Assembly: GCF_032854445.1 (NCBI RefSeq)
Contig: NC_088297.1
Location: 12,364,163 to 12,428,162 of the forward strand
Length of the DNA: 64,000 nt
Direction of reading: 5' to 3'
Source: Liolophura sinensis
Lineage: Eukaryota > Mollusca > Polyplacophora > Chitonida > Chitonidae
Below are positions 11,152 through 29,772 of this stretch, piece by piece (position 1 is the stretch's first letter; every line of letters starts with the position of its first letter). The notes beneath the pieces are model-generated. The model did no database searches. It saw only the letters and a list, made by a program, of their open reading frames with translations, and was not told where the DNA came from. The position numbers and the translations under genes are program-made.

Positions 11152-11748
11152 TTACCCCAAGGACGCCCACAGCGCAGTTATCTATGGGCAGGCGGGATGC
11201 GGTAAAACTGTCTTTATCCTCGATCTCCTGGAAGGCCCCTACTGCGGTCATTTCGAGCACATTGTGATCCTTTGCCCCACGCTTCAGTTTAACAAGACTT
11301 ATCAGCAGCGACGATGGATATGGTCGGACGCCGAAGTCTACTGTTTTAACATAATTGAACGGCTTGACGACTACCTGAGAGCGCTGTACAGGCTTTTCCA
11401 AGAGGAACCCATGCTGTACATCGTTGAAGACTGCAGTGCCACGAAGGCATTGACTAAGAAAAAGGACATGCTCAGTTCCCTGTCTTTCCCAAGTCGACAT
11501 GAGGACCAAAACGTGTGGGCCCTCACTTAGAAAAATAACTCCGTCCTCAAGGACCTGCACGAGCAGACACGTTGGGTTGCCCTCTTTCAGTGCAAAAATC
11601 GGGATTCCTTTGAAGACTGCTTACGAGAGAACGATGTCATCCCGACCCCGAAGAAAGGACAGCGGTTCAACGGGTGCTCAGAGAGAAGTAGCATTCTAAG
11701 CTCCTGCTGAAGACCGATCAGCCAGCTGCACATTGCGTCCTTACCTGA
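11123..11748 (+). pseudogene. FtsK/HerA-type DNA packaging ATPase (copy A)
   Basis: Walker A GQAGCGKT lies about 25 codons in, followed by a beta strand (HIVILCPTLQ) and a Walker B-like strand (MLYIVEDC) some 75 residues later. This is the A32-like packaging ATPase typical of Polintons and related viruses, which drives genome packaging into the capsid. It starts inside the end of the capsid-type gene. An in-frame TAG at 11,528-11,530 replaces what was probably a Gln codon, and a later frameshift near 11,690 is needed to reach the natural end at 11,748. Confidence 0.75.
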
Positions 11749-11749
11749 G

Positions 11750-12220
11750 ATGGTGCTAACAATGGACTGTGACGGTCTGATCGACGAACTGCTTGCCGAA
11801 GATGCTAAAGTCGGCCATGAGGGTTCTTCCAAGGCCGGCCTCGAGGATTCTTTACACGACACGCACGCCCCTACGGATGCGTGCGTCGGACAGACTCTAC
11901 GAATCGGGACAGCAAAAGGAATGGCTAGCCGCACCTTCGTCAGGTGGGCAGGCCAAGCGATAAACACGTAACGGCCGACGAAATCGGTACCATGAGCGAT
12001 GGGGATATCAAGAGGCTGTACTGCCGATATGAAAATAGTCTTGGGGCTCAAATGACTCTCGGGGGAGCCGCACTGCGATTGTATTCATGGGCGACCAGCA
12101 TGTTTCTATCTATTCCACCGAGAATCGTCCCAAGCTCGTAGCAGAGCTTGGGACCACCCATTTTTCGGGCATGGGCTTAACATTGCTACTTGTTGGCCGT
12201 ATCACTGCTATGGCATGTAG
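11750..12220 (+). pseudogene. Small element protein downstream of the ATPase (copy A)
   Basis: Frame 1 (11,750-11,971) begins with an acidic segment (MDCDGLIDELLAEDAKVGHEG). A frameshift leads to frame 2 (to 12,141), containing TADEIGTMSDGDIKRLYCRYE and a hydrophobic segment, and a second shift leads to TENRPKLVAEL and the stop at 12,218-12,220. Tightly linked to the ATPase. It recurs in copy B. Function unknown. Confidence 0.5.
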
Positions 12221-12311
12221 TTAGCCCCGTTAACCATGGGGCTGACCACTGCTAATCATTGTTCATTTAGATACAGGTACCATCGGAATATGTCATAATC
12301 TGATCGGTTAG

Positions 12312-12735
12312 GGTCTGTAACGCTCGTCATTTTCAAACTGTATCTAATACCGCTTAACCTGAGGTTAGGGACCGTAAAGGTAGCCATGCTAATTACATCA
12401 GCATGATGCCTTTATGAACAGTTGCAATTAAAGCGCGACTGAGATACTTGTTTAGCTGTTATTTGACATGGAACACATTCACCGTCTTCGAATTTGAACT
12501 TCGATATGGAATTCATGCTTGGAATATTCATTGTCTGCCCGGCCTCATTGAAAACTGATGACCGCTTCTCTCTTGTGTGTTACCGGCTTTATTTCCTATT
12601 TGTATAATTTCTTACATAACTTTGTCTTCGGGAGTTAGTGTTAAACGTTGTTTTGGAAATGGATCTTGCGATTATCGACTTGGAACGCCCTTTACGGACT
12701 GCGAATGGTATAGGAATGTCGGACTTGACGCTTAT
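12312..12735 (+). repeat. ~425-bp direct repeat, right unit (copy A)
   Basis: Partner of 5,489-5,915. Together they delimit ~6.4 kb that holds the structural-type genes. Either a tandem duplication remnant or a recombination product. Confidence 0.85.
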
Positions 12736-12792
12736 ATATACATACAGAAGAGGAGTACAGAGAATATTATGTAGAAATGGCAGGAGGAGAGG

Positions 12793-12987
12793 GTGACAGC
12801 GGCGAACAGTAGCAGTGGCAAACGTGCCACAGATCCCAAAAGAGTCGCAGCGAGAAAGGCCAAGGTGAAAAAGCTCTTTGATGACCGACGCAAAACTTTA
12901 GCTTCTTTGCTACGCAGCGGAACGGCCGATGACCTCCTCAAAGAATTTGCCGCAGTGCAAGAGCAGCGCGAAAATGGGTGGGTGTAG
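12793..12987 (+). CDS. Basic small protein, paralogue 1 (copy A)
   Basis: Lys/Arg/Ala-rich frame with the signature ATDPKRVAARKAKVKKL and a short helical tail (LLKEFAAVQEQRE). It resembles small basic nucleoid-type proteins of DNA viruses and mobile elements, so it may condense element DNA (inference). The ATG is uncertain because the frame opens inside a Ser-rich leader. Confidence 0.45.
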   Translation: MTAANSSSGKRATDPKRVAARKAKVKKLFDDRRKTLASLLRSGTADDLLKEFAAVQEQRENGWV

Positions 12988-13278
12988 GTGCCACTAGGGT
13001 ATCAAGAAAAGCACGACTGGTGCGTGGGTATCTACCGTGTTGTGCCACCAAGAAACAAATGTGCCAAAGATCCCAAAAGAGTCGCTGCAGGACGGGCTGG
13101 TGCTGCAGCGAGAAAGGCCAAAGTGAAAAAGCTCATAGATGAGCATCACGAAGCTTTAGCTTCTTCGCTCCGCAGGGGAACGACCGTTGATCTCCCCAAA
13201 GAGTTTGCCGAAGCGGATTTCTCCTTAACTCCAAACCTCAAAGTAATCAATGTCACGTCTTTATTCAAAAAAGGTTAA
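12988..13278 (+). CDS. Basic small protein, paralogue 2 (copy A)
   Basis: The same core, AKDPKRVAAGRAGAAARKAKVKKL, lies about 250 bp after paralogue 1, followed by LASSLRRGTTVDLPKEF. It is separated from the first by one stop codon in the same frame, consistent with an internal tandem duplication. The tail runs into AT-rich sequence. Confidence 0.45.
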   Translation: MPLGYQEKHDWCVGIYRVVPPRNKCAKDPKRVAAGRAGAAARKAKVKKLIDEHHEALASSLRRGTTVDLPKEFAEADFSLTPNLKVINVTSLFKKG

Positions 13279-13612
13279 AAGATTTTTAATTAACAATATT
13301 TGGCCCACATTAGTCATACAATCTACGAGACAGGAGGTGTTACACAAAATATTATTCACACTAATGTATAGTGAACTTACGTTTTTGTAGTGTTACATTT
13401 CTATGTGAGTTTTTTCCCAAGTAAATTTGTTTTCTGTTAATACAATTGTTCAATAATTATCGCTTCTCTCCAAGCATGCATTAGTATTATTTGATAATAA
13501 TGAGTCAGGAATAGAACAACCATGGCGCTGACCACTGCTAAATAATTCATTTGGACACAGGTGCCCTTTAAATATGTCGTCTGATGATCAACAAGATAAG
13601 TAGAGGGACTAT

Positions 13613-13775
13613 TATGGAGAAAAAGCAGGAGGAAGAGAGGGTGACACCGAAGAACAATAGCAGTGACAAACGTGCCAAAGATCCCAGAAGAGTCGCTGTG
13701 GGACGGGCTGGTGCTGCAGCGAGAAAGACCAAGGCGGAAAAACTCATGGATGAACAATGGCCTGGATCGCGATGA
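13613..13775 (+). pseudogene. Basic small protein, paralogue 3 fragment (copy A only)
   Basis: Starts MEKKQEEERVTP and contains AKDPRRVAVGRAGAAARKTKAEKL, then runs into the next gene. The equivalent is absent from copy B, where 44,262 joins AT-rich sequence directly to the 3' part of the following gene. Confidence 0.4.
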
Positions 13776-14109
13776 TGATGGGCAGCGCGCTTGTAAACGC
13801 TCTGGCCTTCTCAGGGTTAAACTATCTCTTCTCGATGGTAAGGGCTTCAGGTGTGGACGAGAAGCGGAAGCGCCACGGCAGGGCCATGCCGTCCAAACTT
13901 TCCAGGATGTCGACGCTGTAACCCGTGAGTACGCTGCGGTCACAGGGAAACCACTTCCATGCCATGCACTGCTGGACATCGAGCCACAGCTCTCCGATTT
14001 CTATGTGCCGTCAGAGGACCAAATGCACCGCGAGATTACCTTCGTCATCCTGGGAATGTGCGAGGTTGGCTTTGCCAGCTATGAGATAGCTAGTAAACTG
14101 GCCAAGTAA
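13757..14109 (+). pseudogene. Small membrane protein gene of the element (copy A)
   Basis: The ATG at 13,757 opens a hydrophobic N-terminus (GSALVNALAFSGLNYLFSMV) followed by a basic segment. After a frameshift near 13,880-13,920 the frame continues as QGHAVQTFQDVDAVTREYAAVTG and ends at 14,109. Copy B retains only the 3' part (44,263-44,457). Function unknown. Confidence 0.4.
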
Positions 14110-14291
14110 TCCGAGACGGGCCTAGTGGCCTACAAGCTAGTCAGGTAACCCGAACAGACCGTGTTTCATCGCTGGAAGGCGCCAAATGAAGTCCATCACA
14201 CCGATCTTCTGTTTCTGCCTCATGATCGACCAGGTCGGAAGCTTTACAAGTAGGCCCTCGCCGTGGTCGCTATAAGGAGGTCGAACCTCTA

Positions 14292-14543
14292 GCTACGAAG
14301 GAGGTTAAAGAGGTCGCTGATGTCCTGGCCGCACTCTGGCTGATCGGCCATCAATATGCGCAGAAGATGCATCTCCCTCCCGAAAAGCAATCGACAGAGT
14401 GGATGGCCCGTTTACCTGGTGTGGCGAATACTTTCGTCTCAGTGGGAAGAAGCCTAGGGTTGCCATCAGAGCTAAAACTGTGCCGCATCACCCGTCCTCG
14501 GTTATTCCAGGTCGATCAGTTGGGCAAGATGATGCATGCTTAA
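14292..14543 (+). CDS. Conserved 83-residue open frame (copy A)
   Basis: An uninterrupted frame ATKEVKEVADVLAALWLIGHQ... ending GKMMHA at TAA 14,541-14,543, with no ATG at its left end, so the 5' part is lost or frameshifted. The copy B frame at 44,640-44,891 is equally open with few changes. Mostly helical in appearance. Function unknown. Confidence 0.4.
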   Translation, partial: ATKEVKEVADVLAALWLIGHQYAQKMHLPPEKQSTEWMARLPGVANTFVSVGRSLGLPSELKLCRITRPRLFQVDQLGKMMHA

Positions 14544-14599
14544 GGGCCTTCAGCGTATCATCTTTGGCTCAATAGTCGACATCGATCTCTTCATAATTG

Positions 14600-14956
14600 T
14601 CTGCTCTCTGCAACAGCCAGTTATGCGGCATTTCGCCTGCAATTGGTGGTGGCTGGCCTTCAACGCCGTAACAGTTAACTTGCACATTCCTGTGTTATAG
14701 CCAGGTTTGGCCGGGGCACGGGCAGACTTCGTCCCAGATGATGACGCTTTCGCAGCGCCGTTTTGTGGACGTAGATACTGTCAGTAACCACCCGAACGGC
14801 CTTCTCAAGGCTAAATCTTGTAAGCATGGTGAGGAGGTTGATATGGGAGGAGGCCAGCATGGAAGCCCTCAAGTGAGTATACTGAGGCTGTGAGACGTCG
14901 TATTACGTGAGGATATGGCCAAGAGGGCACAATTGAGGGGCACCAACTAGCCACAG
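14600..14956 (-). pseudogene. polB-2 3' end (copy A)
   Basis: Minus-strand fragment with the polymerase motif C region VVTDSIYV (DTDS-like, first Asp replaced by Thr/Val context) preceded by HINLLTMLTRF. It is cut off at 14,956 by unrelated sequence. The longer version is in copy B. Confidence 0.6.
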
Positions 14957-15396
14957 TTATCGCCCCTGAGCTTACATAGCTTCTCGAAGCAAAAAGGCAT
15001 AGGTTTGCGATTCACTGATACATATCTGTGGAGTATTAAACCAAGGTGCTTGTACTTACCGGCACATTGCATTTCTTCACCTCTGACACCAAAATAGAGT
15101 TAGATGCAAAAATTACAATCTTTAGATGTAAAAATTCAATAAGGCATACAAATTTTCTTTTATTTTGCTTAACTAAATCATGTTGCTATAGGGGACGTTT
15201 GAGTTGCTGATTTGTAAGCATTTATATACATAAACAGTTTTGTCGTTATATGACATGCATGCTAAGCCCCAAGAATACATACACATAAACGCATAACGAC
15301 AAAATTCTACGCTGATTCAGAGATACATGTAATGATTTAACATCAACTTTGTGTAATCTTTATGTACACTAAAGATATACAATAATGTCGTGCTTG
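14957..15396. other. AT-rich spacer, no gene seen
   Basis: The first ~180 bp are unique to copy A. From about 15,140 homology to copy B (46,912 onward) resumes. Nothing coding recognised. Confidence 0.6.
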
Positions 15397-15414
15397 CCCC
15401 CCCCCCCCCCCCCC
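15397..15414 (+). repeat. Poly-C run
   Basis: Eighteen consecutive C directly before a SINE. Confidence 0.9.
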
Positions 15415-15676
15415 ATCCCCGTGGCTCAGTTAGCGCGCCAGCAAAGCTTAATGACATAGGAGTCTCTCACCAATGCGGTCGATGTGAGTTCAAGTCCAGC
15501 TCATGCTGGCTTCCTCTCCGATCGTAAGTGGGAAGGTCTTGCTGCAACCTGCGGATGGGCGTGGGTTTCCCCCAGGCTCTGCCCGGTTTACTCCCACCAT
15601 AATGCTGGCTGCCGTCGAATAAGTGAAATATTCTTGGGTATGGCGTAAAGCACCATTCACATAAATAAATAAATAT
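15415..15676 (+). mobile_element. tRNA-derived SINE, family A
   Basis: Near full length. The head has a box A-like GTGGCTCAGTTAGCGC and box B-like GAGTTCAAGTCC, the body has the conserved GGTTTCCCCCAGGCTC stretch, and the 3' domain GTGAAATATTCTTG...GGCGTAAA ends in (AAAT)n. The same family recurs at 16,718, 18,027, 22,546, 22,913, 46,655, 50,478, 53,305 and 55,610. Confidence 0.85.
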
Positions 15677-16249
15677 ATCGTCCTTAGGCATCAAAGCAGA
15701 CATAATGTAGTCGCAGAATGTATGCTCCCAGTTTTGTTTTCTTCGTATACCTGTTACATTTGGATTTTCCGTACGATTACCTGTTCAGAAGTTTGATAGC
15801 AATGTAACATAGATCTATACACATTTAACTGCAACTCCGGGCTCAAATTCGTGTGAAAATTCGTCAGTTATTTGCCAAAGACGGGTGGTTTTATGGCTCC
15901 TATCGCAAATCTGACCACCAACGCAGATACAAGTGAAATATTCTGAATATATACGTTAAAATAAATAAATAATATATAAATAAATTCGTCGACTGTCGCT
16001 TCTATACCTCTAACATAAATAGTTTACAAGTGATTTGCGATAGTTTATTTTACCCCATTTTATGTCAAAATTTTTCCGAATTATATGAAAGAAATCCATA
16101 TATATATATAACAGTCACAGCAGGTCACGTGATCACTACAGAACCTCGGGAGTGTGTGGACTATAGAACCTCCAGTGACATGCCATAACGTTTTTTAATC
16201 GACATCCTGTTTACATGTTAGAAACCAAGTATTATTTTGACAATTCATG
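15677..16249. other. Spacer shared with copy B
   Basis: AT-rich. Corresponds to ~47,180-47,640. A short SINE-A-like tail (about 15,915-15,985) and a small (TA)n are the only features. Confidence 0.5.
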
Positions 16250-16499
16250 AAGGGGATAGTGCAACGACTGGTTGACCCGTATCAGTATAATGGCTCGGGT
16301 GGGGGGGGGGGGGGGGTGCGGCTTACTTGCCCTCGGTAAGTCGACTCAGTGAAGCAGCACTAAATAAAAGAGCGGTGGAAATCCGCCCTGCAACAAGGAG
16401 GCACATTACACGTACATGCACCCTAATGATTCCTTCGTCGTCATATGACTGAAAAATTGTTGAGTACGACGTTAAACCCCAAGCACTCACTCACTTATT
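16250..16499 (+). mobile_element. SINE family B, 5'-truncated
   Basis: Same sequence as the minus-strand element at 53,512-53,880 but lacking the tRNA-like head. It contains a long G run (16,301-16,316) and ends CGTTAAACCCCAAGCACTCACTCACT. Absent at the corresponding site in copy B (47,640), so inserted after the duplication or lost from B. Confidence 0.85.
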
Positions 16500-16717
16500 T
16501 TAACAATTGGATGAGTGGAGGGGGTCACTGAGGTGCAACACATTCCCGTCAAAACAGAAATGAAACCATTATCAGACCGTTTTTTTAAAATATAGTGCCA
16601 CATTTTCTGCACAAACTAAACAATTTGTTAAAACAATTCATCTGGGTAGGTGGCCTATAAACATTACGTGTAATATTGCAGATGCTGACTGGAAGAATGG
16701 TACCGTTTACAAAATTT

Positions 16718-16806
16718 CCTCCCACCAGAATGCTGGCTGCCGTCGTATTAGTGAAATATTCTTGAGTGCTGCGTAAAACACCAATCAAATGAATAAATAA
16801 ATAAAT
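16718..16806 (+). mobile_element. SINE family A, 3' fragment
   Basis: Only the 3' domain (TCCTCCCACCAGAATGCTGG ... AATAAATAAATAAA). Copy B has unrelated sequence at this point (47,855-47,955), so the locus was rearranged in one copy. Confidence 0.8.
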
Positions 16807-17119
16807 TGACACCATGTAAGACCTATATCTGTAATACAGCCTGATATATCACAGGCATATATATCGGTTACAAATACTAAAGATTTATTACATAGCGCGT
16901 GAACCATTTTTTTTCTTGTGTATTTATTGCAAATTTTACTGTCGGTTTCAATTCCTGTCATAACTCTGCATGCTTTTTTTCATGCACAGCAGACGGTCGA
17001 TGTTTTGAAATGTACATTATTAACATCCACTGTATGGTTTGCCGTGTCATGGTTTGTCTTTCCACTGAGCATGTGCCAGGCTGCTAGTCCAATCCAAATG
17101 CCAAGAAAGTATAATTGAG

Positions 17120-17121
17120 TA
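17120..17121. other. Empty target site of the Tc1 element
   Basis: The context ATTGAG-TA-CATCCGCC matches both flanks of the transposon in copy B (TTAAG-TA | TA-CATCCGCC), showing the unoccupied state and the TA duplication. Confidence 0.9.
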
Positions 17122-17172
17122 CATCCGCCTTTCATATATGATTGACCTGTATGTAACATTCTTTTCCATAAT

Positions 17173-17177
<5 letters not shown>

Positions 17178-17265
<88 letters not shown>
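17178..17265. repeat. (AT)n microsatellite
   Basis: Long pure AT run. Counterpart near 49,919-49,972 in copy B. Confidence 0.95.
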
Positions 17266-17268
<3 letters not shown>

Positions 17269-17679
17269 AATGCAGGCAAACTTCCCACTTATTACAGCCA
17301 TTTTACATACATACATCAGTATGTATGTATGTACGTTTGATGAGTTTCGAGATGACTCATCTGTAATGATCACAAGCTGGTATTTACCGTACTTGCTACT
17401 CGACATCCTGTTTACAGGCCTATACAGGTTATATATATCGTACGTCTGAAGTAAAACCGTTCGCCAAACTTAACTAACAACAACATAAGTGAAAACAATG
17501 CACTCGGGTGGACATAAAGATTTACTTAACATCATCATATGATAGAGGCTGGAGGGGATATTGGGTATAATAAGTGAACTAACACTATAAAAATGCGGCA
17601 AAAGAATGTTAACCTGAAACTGTGTCTATATTTACTTGACAACCCCATTTCAATATCTTCCTGTGAAACCATGCGTGCG

Positions 17680-17745
17680 CAATACAGTTTGAGTGCGTGA
17701 TTGAGTGTGTGAGTGTTTGGGGTTTCACGTCGTACATATTGTCGT
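17680..17745 (-). mobile_element. SINE family B tail fragment
   Basis: GAGTG-rich tail and GTTTGGGGTTTCACGTCGTA. The equivalent fragment in copy B is at 50,355-50,402. Confidence 0.6.
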
Positions 17746-18026
17746 ACTAACTAGTTGCATTGTTTTCATGTTATTACTTATTAAAAATGTATCCCGAATA
17801 ATTCTAGACCAGAGGTGTCTAATAGATTAAGAGACGTCTAATGTCATAGACATCATTGCACATCCAAGGACAAAGAAAACACTAATACGAGACTAATATG
17901 TCACATTAAAGGCAGCTAAACAATGGGGGTTAGCCTTTATTCTGACCATATTGTGAGGGTTGGCGTCACATCACGTTTTTCACCACTTAACACACAGTTA
18001 TTACGCCCTTTACGAGTAAGGTTGCG

Positions 18027-18294
18027 GGGGCCTCCGTGGCTCAGTCGATTAGCGCTCTCGCGCAGCGTAATGACCCGGGAGCCTGTCACCAATGCGGTCG
18101 CTGTGAGTCCAAGCCCAGCTCATGCTGGTTTCCTCTCCGGCCGTAAGTGAGAAGGTCAGCAGCAACCCGCGGATGGTCGTGGGATTCCGCCGGGCTGTGC
18201 CTGGTTTCCTCCCACCATAATGTTGGCCGCAGTCGTATAAGTGAAATATTCTTGAGTTCTGCGCAAATCACCAATCAAATAAATAAATAAAGTA
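18027..18294 (+). mobile_element. SINE family A, full length, with target-site duplication
   Basis: The head GGCCTCCGTGGCTCAGTCGA has clear box A, the 3' end is (AAAT)n, and the element is flanked by AGTAAGGT on both sides (18,016-18,023 and 18,290-18,297, approximate). The head of the same insertion survives at 50,478 in copy B, so it predates the duplication. Confidence 0.85.
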
Positions 18295-18424
18295 AGGTCG
18301 CACGCTCGATTCAATCTCTCCTTGTGTCAACTTAAGCATTGTCGTGAGGTTTGTCAGGTAGGCTACCTTTTGAAGGTTAACTGATACATGTATAGTTTAC
18401 TCCTGGAACTCCGGCTTCAGCTTG

Positions 18425-18515
18425 CAATAAATCTGACCGCCTTCGTATAAGTGAAAAATTCTTGAACACAACGTTAAACAGCAAATAAATAAATAAATAA
18501 ATAAAATAAATGAAA
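18425..18515 (+). mobile_element. SINE-like 3' fragment
   Basis: GACCGCCTTCGTATAAGTGA followed by AACGTTAAACAGC and (AAAT)n. Confidence 0.6.
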
Positions 18516-18539
18516 AAAAAATAAATAATGGTATTCGCC

Positions 18540-18814
18540 TACAATAGACTTTCAACAGAACAATTTCACGGACAAATATGGATCAAATATAACAGTGTGT
18601 TAATCTCATGCGGTACACTACTTAGTTTTGAATAATAACGAAAGAGCGTTAAGGACGAAAACTACTATACATCTTAAAATGAATAAAATATCGAATGACG
18701 TGGATCGCCCCACTGTTGGTGTCAGTGATATCATAGTCTTTTTGTCACCATAATCCAGTGCCGTGTAGGTGTGTAGTACTGGCCGACCAGTTATCTCCCC
18801 TTCTGCGGAGAACC
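18540..18814 (-). other. PABPC 3' untranslated region (probable)
   Basis: Sequence following the stop codon. No canonical AATAAA is seen on the minus strand in the first ~270 nt. The distal part (about 18,590-18,770) is duplicated at ~50,560-50,820 in copy B, without the coding exon. Confidence 0.45.
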
Positions 18815-28862
<10,048 letters not shown>

Positions 28863-28890
28863 ACCTTCCACGTTTTCGTTAGCACACCCA

Positions 28891-29026
28891 AGTAGTGGTA
28901 TTCCCCAAATGTCGCAATCGATAACATGTGTGCCGTGGTTGACGTGGTACGACGTGTAAGTATATGACGTGAGAGATGGGTATTGAATGGCGCCGTGTTT
29001 GTTGGATCCATAGGATCGATATAGAC
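28891..29026 (-). repeat. 136-bp module, single copy at the genuine PABPC locus
   Basis: Same module as at 2,160/2,668 and 34,291/34,807. Here it lies only upstream of the exon. Confidence 0.85.
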
Positions 29027-29460
29027 ACGTGTATTCGTTGTAATGAAGAAAATAGACCGATAGAAAAGAATTGTGTAAGAAAAAAATTTTTTTTTCCGTT
29101 GGTCGCACTCGAAAACTGACATATTTTTTAAATCTTTTAATGAAGGGTTAAAATAAGAGTTAATAAAGGGTTACCGTACCGAAAAAGTTGTTTTAAGTTT
29201 ACGCGTACAATACTATCGTTCCACCGCTAAAACGAACCGACAAACTAAATACATTAGCTGGTACGGACGATGGACGATATAAAGGAGAGAAAAAAATACC
29301 TGAACCACGCTGTCGAGTTGATTAAATATACTGATAAGTTTTAGATCGGGGAAAGGGCGGCCTTCTCGGATATTCCGCGTTCTCGTTCGGTGTTGTAGTT
29401 TTCGTCTTCCGTATAATACGTTAAGGCTTTATTATCATCAGCGGCATTCGTCGGGGATTG

Positions 29461-29772
29461 TCAGTACAGTAATGCAACCGGTCGTCGCTTGTAAAAGGTA
29501 CATCCATCCACGCTGACTCCGGCGCGTAAACTGAGCGAAAACTCTAGGAGCGAAATATCGAATCGATTTGGTCCCGCAGCTGTGACGAGTCCCCGCCCTC
29601 CGTCGTTCTGGTGTGCGAGGGGGAAGTCGTCTTTGGCCGGTAAACCGAGCCAATCGATAAGTCCATATGTCACGGGTCCGCTATTGTTACTCGAGGGTCG
29701 GCTTTCATGTCCCCGACCCGGGTCCTCGCCGCATCCTAAAAGAAGAAGAAAGGGCTTAAGCTCAATTGACAC
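29461..29772 (-). CDS. Uncharacterised open frame, central block copy
   Basis: Counterpart of 1,415-1,726 and 33,546-33,857, open for 103 codons. Not recognised; may be non-coding. Confidence 0.2.
   Translation of the reverse strand: MSIELKPFLLLLGCGEDPGRGHESRPSSNNSGPVTYGLIDWLGLPAKDDFPLAHQNDGGRGLVTAAGPNRFDISLLEFSLSLRAGVSVDGCTFYKRRPVALLY

Larger units (their letters stand above)
3000..14956. mobile_element. Decayed Polinton/Maverick-like element, copy A
   Basis: The block has the gene content of a large protein-primed-polymerase DNA element: a packaging ATPase with Walker A, a probable capsid protein, several small membrane and coiled-coil proteins, basic DNA-binding-like proteins and a polB fragment at the right end. 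All larger genes have frameshifts or stops. I see no integrase and no clear terminal inverted repeats, so the ends are approximate. The GC content is visibly higher than in the AT-rich flanks. The right end is cut off inside polB-2 at 14,956. Confidence 0.75.

Noticed and set aside
11135-11560. 141-codon minus-strand frame opposite the ATPase
   Set aside because: Antisense shadow; the plus strand has Walker motifs.
15415-15490. tRNA gene
   Set aside because: Box A and box B are those of a SINE head; the sequence does not fold into an intact cloverleaf as read by eye, and the same head recurs with SINE bodies.
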